The notes beneath the pieces were generated by a model. That model had not been told where the DNA came from. It did no database searches and was given only the letters and a program-made list of their open reading frames with translations. The position numbers were made by a program, and so were the translations under genes. Shown piece by piece: positions 59,389 to 64,000 of a stretch of DNA of 64,000 nt (position 1 is its first letter; each line of letters begins with the position of its first letter). The stretch is from Acidobacteriota bacterium (GTDB lineage: Bacteria > Acidobacteriota > Blastocatellia > RBC074), in the NCBI GenBank assembly GCA_019639255.1, contig JAHBSF010000017.1:19949-83948 (forward strand). Direction: 5' to 3'.

Positions 59389-59406
59389 GGGGTGGTTTCC
59401 CACCCC
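59389..59406. terminator. Hairpin between the two convergent Lys/Ala genes
   Basis: GGGGTGG and CCACCCC pair around TTTC, preceded by an A-rich run and followed by TTTA. It is symmetrical enough to end transcripts from both sides. Confidence 0.65.
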
Positions 59407-59461
59407 TTTACTTAACCCCAATATAGACGGCCGCGGCGCCCACAGACGCGCGGCGCTCGAG

Positions 59462-59533
59462 TTATTTCTTCTTGGCAGCCTTCTTCGCGGCCTTCTTCGC
59501 AGGTGCTTTCTTCGCAGCTTTCTTTGCCGGCAT
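59462..59533 (-). CDS. 23-residue Lys/Ala mini-protein
   Basis: A very short but well-supported gene encodes M-P-A-K-K-A-A-K-K-A-P-A-K-K-A-A-K-K-A followed by A-K-K-K: 11 Lys, 9 Ala, 2 Pro. It has a near-perfect ribosome site (AAAGGAG, six bases before the ATG) and a consensus promoter about 95 bp upstream. It is too short for standard gene callers. The protein resembles a single H1-tail module and is convergent with the 75-residue version. The role is unknown, probably nucleic-acid binding or charge neutralisation. Confidence 0.75.
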   Translation of the reverse strand: MPAKKAAKKAPAKKAAKKAAKKK

Positions 59534-59563
59534 GGTTTTCTCCTTTCTCTCTTGGTTGCCTGA

Positions 59564-59596
59564 CCACAAGATGAAGTGTTGCGTTAACTCTTGTGG
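59564..59596 (-). promoter_or_regulatory. Leader hairpin of the 23-residue gene
   Basis: CCACAAGA (59564-59571) and TCTTGTGG (59589-59596) form an 8-bp stem in the untranslated leader, about 30 nt before the start codon and clear of the ribosome site. It could stabilise or control the short mRNA (inference). Confidence 0.45.
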
Positions 59597-59624
59597 CCTA
59601 GAGCGATGTACATACAATATGTAG

Positions 59625-59653
59625 CTTATAATCTTCTTCGTATTACGTGTCAA
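59625..59653 (-). promoter_or_regulatory. Strong sigma-70-type promoter of the 23-residue gene
   Basis: On the minus strand TTGACA (59653-59648) is followed by 17 bp and TATAAG (59630-59625), with an A/T-rich upstream tract (nine T on the plus strand at 59657 onwards), like an UP element. One of the best promoters in the window, driving a 72-bp gene. Confidence 0.75.
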
Positions 59654-59813
59654 GAATTTTTTTTTTGGAGGTGCGCATAACGCGCGCAAACACGATGCGA
59701 ATGCGATGCACGCACGCGCGCGATGAAGATGTTGACGGTCATCGCGCGCGCAATACGATCGACGCACAGCAAAAAACACCAGTAAAACCGGGCTTAAAAT
59801 CGAAGGAGTGAAT

Positions 59814-61931
59814 ATGCGTTCAAGGGTTCACCGCACGTTTGCATTCGCGTGCGCGATGCTTGTCACTGCGTCCTCGTTTGCATCGACGATGGTTGCTGCG
59901 AACGATTGGGAAGAGAAATTTCGCAGCATTCCGCGCGCTGAAAACATACGCGAATCGGTTCGGCATATGTCCGCCGAGCCGCATCACATAGGTTCGGCGC
60001 GCGGGCGCGACCTCGCCGTGTGGATGCGCGATCGCTTTCGCTCGTGGGGCTTGAAAGCGGACCTCGAAGAATTCGACGTCCTCTTTCCCACTCCGAAAGA
60101 ACGCGTACTCGAACTCGTCTCTCCCGCCTCTTACCGCGCACAACTCAAAGAACCCCGCATTGCAGAAGATCCCGACTCGGGCGATGCGGGCCAACTCCCG
60201 ACATACAACGCATACTCCGGAGACGGCGACGTAACGGCCCCGCTCGTATACGTCAACTACGGCATACCGTCGGATTACGAACAACTCGCGCGCCTGGGCG
60301 TAGACGTGCGCGGCAAGATAGTCATCGCGCGCTACGGTGCAAGCTGGCGCGGCATCAAACCCAAGGTCGCTTACGAACACGGCGCAGTGGGCTGCATCAT
60401 CTATTCCGATCCGCGCGACGACGGGTACTATCAGGGCGATGTATACCCGACCGGCCCCTATCGTCCCGAACACGGCGTGCAGCGCGGATCGGTTATGGAT
60501 ATGCCCATACATCCGGGCGATCCTTTGACGCCGGGCTGGGGCGCGGTCAAAGGCGCGCGCAGGCTTGCACGCGATGAATCAAAAACCATACTCAAGATTC
60601 CCGTGCTCCCGATTTCTTACGGCGATGCGCTGCCGCTGCTCAAAGCGCTCGGCGGCCGCGTTGCTCCCGAAGCATGGCGCGGCGCGCTTCCCATCACCTA
60701 CCACGTAGGCCCCGGCCCCGCGCAGGTCCGGCTGAAGGTAACATCCAACTGGGAAACGCATACGCTCTACAACGTCATTGCGCGCATAGACGGCGCCGTA
60801 TACCCCGACGAATGGGTACTGCGCGGCAATCATCACGACGCGTGGGTGAACGGCGCAAGCGATCCGGTCAGCGGTATGGCGGTTGTGCTCGAAGAAGCCC
60901 GCGCATTCGGCGAACTGCTCAAACAGGGCTGGCGTCCCAAACGCACGATCATCTTCGCTGCGTGGGACGGCGAGGAACCGGGGTTGCTCGGATCGACCGA
61001 ATGGGCCGAACATCACGCTGAAGAACTCAAACGCAAGGCCGTCGCTTACATCAACTCCGACAGCAACGGCAGGGGCATACTCAATGCCGGCGGCTCGCAT
61101 ACGCTCGAACGCTTCGTCAACGATGTTGCGCGCGTCGTAGATGATCCGAAGGAGAAAGCATCGTTGTGGGAAAAGATGCGCACGCGCAGGCTCGATGCTG
61201 CGCGCACCGACGATGACCGGCGCGCAATAATCAACCGTTCGGACCTGCGCATAGGCGCGCTCGGTTCCGGATCGGATTACACCGCGTTCATAGATCATCT
61301 CGGCGTCGCATCGCTCAACCTCGGATTCGGCGGCGACGGCGGCGGCGGCGTATATCACTCGATATACGATTCGTTCGCCTGGTACACGCGATTTTCAGAT
61401 ACGGATTTCGAGTACGGACGCGCGCTTGCGCAAACCGCGGGCACGATGACGCTCAGGCTCGCCGACGCTCAACTGTTGCCGTTTGATTTTCTGAACTTCG
61501 CCGAAACCGTCGGCGGATACGTAGAGGAAATAGCGCGCCTGCCGCGCGATGCAAATGTAGATCTCGCGCCGCTCAGACGCGCAGTAGAAAAAGTTCGCCT
61601 CAGCGCCGATGCTTTCGACCGCGCAGTGCGCGCCCGCACGATGGCCGGAAGCATCACCGACGCGCAGGCCGCGGCGGTCAATGCGCTGCTGATTCAATCG
61701 GAAAGAAAGCTGCTTTCAGATGCGGGGCTGCCGCGCCGCGAATGGTTCAGGCACCAGATCTATGCGCCGGGCTTTTATACCGGCTACGGCGTAAAGACGC
61801 TGCCCGGCGTGCGCGAGGCGATAGAGCAGAAAAACTGGAGCGAAGCCGCAGCGCAGGTCGCGGTAATCGCAAATACCCTCGAAGCATTCGCCGCGCAGGT
61901 CGATTCGGCGAGGGATGCATTGCGGAAATGA
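59814..61931 (+). CDS. Exported M28-family metallopeptidase (glutamate carboxypeptidase II-like)
   Basis: The 705-residue zinc peptidase has a signal peptide (FAFACAMLVTASSFASTMVA), a protease-associated (PA) domain (about residues 150-280: VRGKIVIARYGASWRGIKPK) and an M28 catalytic domain with ligands H and D in GNHHDAWVNGASDPVSG, the Glu pair DGEEPGLLGS, Asp in INSDS and His in YHSIYDSFAWY. A C-terminal transferrin-receptor-like dimerisation domain completes the GCPII layout. The ATG at 59814 has AAGGAG five bases upstream; the GTG at 59808 is too close. It should act in the periplasm or outside on peptides or folate-like substrates. Confidence 0.94.
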   Translation: MRSRVHRTFAFACAMLVTASSFASTMVAANDWEEKFRSIPRAENIRESVRHMSAEPHHIGSARGRDLAVWMRDRFRSWGLKADLEEFDVLFPTPKERVLELVSPASYRAQLKEPRIAEDPDSGDAGQLPTYNAYSGDGDVTAPLVYVNYGIPSDYEQLARLGVDVRGKIVIARYGASWRGIKPKVAYEHGAVGCIIYSDPRDDGYYQGDVYPTGPYRPEHGVQRGSVMDMPIHPGDPLTPGWGAVKGARRLARDESKTILKIPVLPISYGDALPLLKALGGRVAPEAWRGALPITYHVGPGPAQVRLKVTSNWETHTLYNVIARIDGAVYPDEWVLRGNHHDAWVNGASDPVSGMAVVLEEARAFGELLKQGWRPKRTIIFAAWDGEEPGLLGSTEWAEHHAEELKRKAVAYINSDSNGRGILNAGGSHTLERFVNDVARVVDDPKEKASLWEKMRTRRLDAARTDDDRRAIINRSDLRIGALGSGSDYTAFIDHLGVASLNLGFGGDGGGGVYHSIYDSFAWYTRFSDTDFEYGRALAQTAGTMTLRLADAQLLPFDFLNFAETVGGYVEEIARLPRDANVDLAPLRRAVEKVRLSADAFDRAVRARTMAGSITDAQAAAVNALLIQSERKLLSDAGLPRREWFRHQIYAPGFYTGYGVKTLPGVREAIEQKNWSEAAAQVAVIANTLEAFAAQVDSARDALRK

Positions 61932-62043
61932 GAAGAGAAATAACGGAACAAACGGAATGAAACTGAACAAACGGAAAGAAGGGACCGGGAATGTTTCTTT
62001 CCGTTTATTCTGTTTATTCCGTTTGTTGGGTTGTTTCTCTTCT
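61930..62043. repeat. Family A intergenic palindrome (copy 16)
   Basis: Left arm GAGAAGAGAAATAACGGAAC; right arm ends TTTGTTGGGTTGTTTCTCTTC. It starts at the M28 stop codon and reaches the stop of the convergent oxidoreductase gene. Confidence 0.85.
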
Positions 62044-62045
62044 GC

Positions 62046-63209
62046 TTAAAGAACGGCTGTTTCTTCAAGCAACCGGCCTTCGGCGAAGCGTTCGACTCCG
62101 AGCGCGCGCACATCGCTCACGACATCGGTTTTCCCCGCGAGTATCAGATCGGAGAGGATGCGTCCCGTAGCCGGCGAGTGCATAACGCCGTGGCCGCTGA
62201 AGCCGTTGGCTAGATAAAAGCCCTTGACGCCGGGCGCCTCGCCGAGTACGGCGTGATGATCCGGAGTGACCTCGTACATACCGGCCCAGCAGCGATGTGG
62301 ATTGACCGGCAGATCGGCGAACGCCGGAACGCGGTCTACGGCGCGTATGAGAATCTTTTCGATGAACTCCGGATCGAATGCCGTCTTGAATCCGTAAGTC
62401 TCTTCCGGGTCGGGCCACGCCATCAGTATGCCCTCGCCCTCGCGGCGGAAGTGAAACCCGCTCGACATATCGATGATCATAGGCAGCGGCGTCGGCAGAA
62501 AATCGCAGCGCTGCGTGTTGACCAGTTGCCGCCGCAACGGCCTGACCGGCAGATCCACGCCTGCAAGCCCGGCCACAAGCCCCGCCCACGGCCCGCCCGC
62601 ATTCACTACTATGCGCGTTGAAACCTTGCCCCGCGAAGTCTTCACTGCGCGCACCTCCCCGCCGTCAACCTCGATCCCCGTGACTTCCGTTTCCATCAGA
62701 AACCTGACGCCGCGATCTTTTGCTCGCGATGCGAATCCGCGCATCACGCTGTAGGGATCTACGAATCCGTCCGTAGCGCAGAAGCTCCCGCCAAGGATAT
62801 CGTCGCTGCGCAGTTGCGGCACGATGCGGCGTATGTCGTCGGCGGCGACCATCGCGGCGTTCTTGAGTCCTGCGTCGATCTGGCGTTCGAGGTTCGATTT
62901 CAGATAATCCAGATGCGCCTCAGTCGTTGCGGCGAACAGATAGCCGTGCGGGCGATAATCCGGCGTATGTCCGGTGGCTTCCTCGAAGCGGTTGAAGAAA
63001 TCGATCGCATAGATCGACATTTCGATATTTACCGGCGTAGCGAACTGCGCGCGCACTCCGCCCATGCTTTTTCCGGTAGACCCCATGCCCTGTTTTTCTT
63101 CGCGCTCGATGACTAGCACATCGGTGCAACCGGCATCCGCAAGGTGATAAGCGACGCTCGATCCGACGATGCCGCCGCCGATGATGACTACTTCCGCCGT
63201 CTCAACCAT
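62046..63209 (-). CDS. FAD-dependent oxidoreductase, DAO family (sarcosine/glycine oxidase-like)
   Basis: The 387-residue flavoprotein of the D-amino-acid-oxidase superfamily has the dinucleotide fold [21 protein letters not shown] at the N-terminus, the ADP-binding acid in [24 protein letters not shown], and the ATG-type end [28 protein letters not shown], which is typical of sarcosine oxidase beta and proline/glycine oxidase relatives. The ATG at 63209 has GAGG upstream and is preferred to 63221. It is convergent with the M28 gene and lies downstream of the cyclophilin gene. The substrate is probably a secondary or D-amine. Confidence 0.92.
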   Translation of the reverse strand: MVETAEVVIIGGGIVGSSVAYHLADAGCTDVLVIEREEKQGMGSTGKSMGGVRAQFATPVNIEMSIYAIDFFNRFEEATGHTPDYRPHGYLFAATTEAHLDYLKSNLERQIDAGLKNAAMVAADDIRRIVPQLRSDDILGGSFCATDGFVDPYSVMRGFASRAKDRGVRFLMETEVTGIEVDGGEVRAVKTSRGKVSTRIVVNAGGPWAGLVAGLAGVDLPVRPLRRQLVNTQRCDFLPTPLPMIIDMSSGFHFRREGEGILMAWPDPEETYGFKTAFDPEFIEKILIRAVDRVPAFADLPVNPHRCWAGMYEVTPDHHAVLGEAPGVKGFYLANGFSGHGVMHSPATGRILSDLILAGKTDVVSDVRALGVERFAEGRLLEETAVL

Positions 63210-63232
63210 GAAATCCCTCATCCATAGTTATT

Positions 63233-63285
63233 CTTCAGTTATTCTTCTTTCCGTATATTTTGTTTGTTTCGTCGTCTCTTTCCCC
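63233..63285. repeat. Family A single-arm element (copy 17)
   Basis: One arm only (plus strand TTTGTTTGTTTCGTCGTCTCT), between the cyclophilin stop and the oxidoreductase start, both on the minus strand. Confidence 0.65.
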
Positions 63286-63286
63286 T

Positions 63287-63877
63287 TCACAGAGCGCCGA
63301 CTCTGATTCGATTGATCGTGATCGGGGGGGCAAGCGACTGCGCTTCAACCGGCGCGCGATGAATCGTCCTGACTACATCCATACCGCGCACTACGCGGCC
63401 GAACGCGGCAAACCCCTGCCCGTCCGGATTGCGGCGTCCGCCGAAATCGAGTTCCGGCTGATCGCCGATGCAGATGAAGAAATCCGAAGTTGCGGTATCG
63501 GGTCCGAGTCGCGCCATGGAAATTGCGCCGTCCACGTGTTTGAGTCCGGTAGTGTTGGTGCGTTCGAGCGCAATGGGCGGCCATGCTGCGCCGGACTTAT
63601 CCGGATTGATTCCGGCCTGGATGACTTGGATTTTGACGGTGTTCTGCGGCTGATTGTCGGGATCGAGTTTCACTGTGCGGTGAAAACGTCCGCCGTCGTA
63701 GCGTCCGGCTTCGACGTAGCGAAGGAAGTTGGCGACCGTAGCGGGGGCGCGCGCCGCATCGAGTTCTACCTCGATATCCCCGGATGCGGTTTCGACGACG
63801 ACGCGCACGGATTTAGACGCGGGCGCGCCCTGGATTGCAAAGATCGTCAGAAGCGAAAACAGCAGTATTTTGGACAT
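63287..63877 (-). CDS. Exported cyclophilin-type peptidyl-prolyl isomerase
   Basis: The 196-residue protein has a signal peptide (ILLFSLLTIFAIQGAPAS) and the cyclophilin fold: VVVETASGDIEVELDAARAP, NFLRYVEAGRYDGGRFHR with the catalytic Arg/His pair, and SMARLGPDTATSDFFICIGDQPEL. It is a bacterial periplasmic PpiA-like enzyme that helps folding of exported proteins. A loop (KLDPDNQPQNTVKIQVIQAG) is longer than in PpiA. It is first in a minus-strand run with the DAO oxidoreductase. The start is ATG near the usual place. Confidence 0.93.
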   Translation of the reverse strand: MSKILLFSLLTIFAIQGAPASKSVRVVVETASGDIEVELDAARAPATVANFLRYVEAGRYDGGRFHRTVKLDPDNQPQNTVKIQVIQAGINPDKSGAAWPPIALERTNTTGLKHVDGAISMARLGPDTATSDFFICIGDQPELDFGGRRNPDGQGFAAFGRVVRGMDVVRTIHRAPVEAQSLAPPITINRIRVGAL

Positions 63878-64000
63878 AAGAATCCCGTTGCGGTCATTAT
63901 TGCGCAGCGAATCCGAACCTGCAGCGGCGCTGATGATATGCCGCGCGCAGCCGGGGTCGCAAGTCCCGCCGTTTTCGCGATGAATGAGGGGGGGGGGTAA
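63878..64000. other. Window end: no gene seen; G10 run
   Basis: This 123-bp stretch shows no supported gene or signal. A run of ten G (63988-63997) lies three bases from the end and may mark a contig break or a sequencing limit rather than biology. Confidence 0.6.

Noticed and set aside
63988..63997. G10 run as phase-variation tract
   Set aside because: No gene is attached to it and it lies at the very end of the sequence, where an assembly artefact is more likely.

Overview
The window looks like chromosomal DNA of an Acidobacteriota bacterium, most probably class Blastocatellia. The support is three tandem 'acidobacterial duplicated orphan permease' (ADOP) genes, two proteins of the acidobacterial VWFA-related family, Lys/Ala-rich histone-H1-like proteins and a GC-rich genome with many Ile ATA codons. 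This placement is inference from family content; no 16S rRNA gene is present.

Layout. 1-10.6 kb: the end of a formylglycine-generating-enzyme-like (SUMF1) gene, three ADOP permeases, a NodB-type deacetylase, an orphan excisionase-like antitoxin and an IS200/IS605 transposase remnant cut by a MITE-like repeat. The block ends at the 3' side of tRNA-Arg(ACG) and uses far fewer ATA codons than the DNA to its right, so it may be an integrated segment. 10.9-15.9 kb: an H1-like/TPR protein, a RimI-like acetyltransferase, queA, ruvB and ruvA. 16.0-20.9 kb: rex, a class II aldolase, one hexameric and one pentameric microcompartment shell protein, nadE and pgsA. This is a very small shell-protein locus tied to redox sensing and NAD synthesis. 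20.9-37.5 kb: a VIT/VWA protein, ndk, a MacB-like ATPase/permease pair, a secreted VWFA protein, NIPSNAP, a Tat-exported PLP enzyme, M61 peptidase, a zinc-ribbon/GspG hybrid, two enoyl-CoA hydratases, a diheme cytochrome, a PGRP amidase and a YqeY protein. 37.5-40 kb: a repeat-rich, AT-richer island with one unknown secreted protein. 40-49.4 kb: a protein-quality-control cluster of tRNA-Leu, tig, clpP, a stand-alone tandem ClpX-type zinc-domain protein, clpX and lon, followed by engB and rho. 49.4-64 kb: small surface and carrier-like proteins (including a LysW-like protein with an altered tail), HU, an M16 peptidase pair, secA, tRNA-Arg(CCG), a phosphatase, two convergent Lys/Ala-rich mini-proteins, an M28 peptidase, a DAO oxidoreductase and a cyclophilin.

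Repeats. Two families dominate the intergenic space. Family A has about 17 members in 64 kb. It is an approximately 100-bp imperfect palindrome whose purine-rich left arm begins GAGAGATAACGGAACAAACG. Single-arm versions occur between some co-directional genes, and an arm supplies the stop codon of at least two genes. Family B has four copies and is a 160-240 bp MITE-like palindrome with long terminal inverted repeats. Many short apparent ORFs are translations of these repeats, and several long antisense ORFs are shadows of GC-rich genes.

The points that most merit attention are the rex-aldolase-shell protein-nadE locus, the orphan tandem ClpX-zinc-domain gene between clpP and clpX, the family A palindromes, the 23-residue Lys/Ala protein with its own strong promoter, and the LysW-like protein that lacks the acceptor tail.
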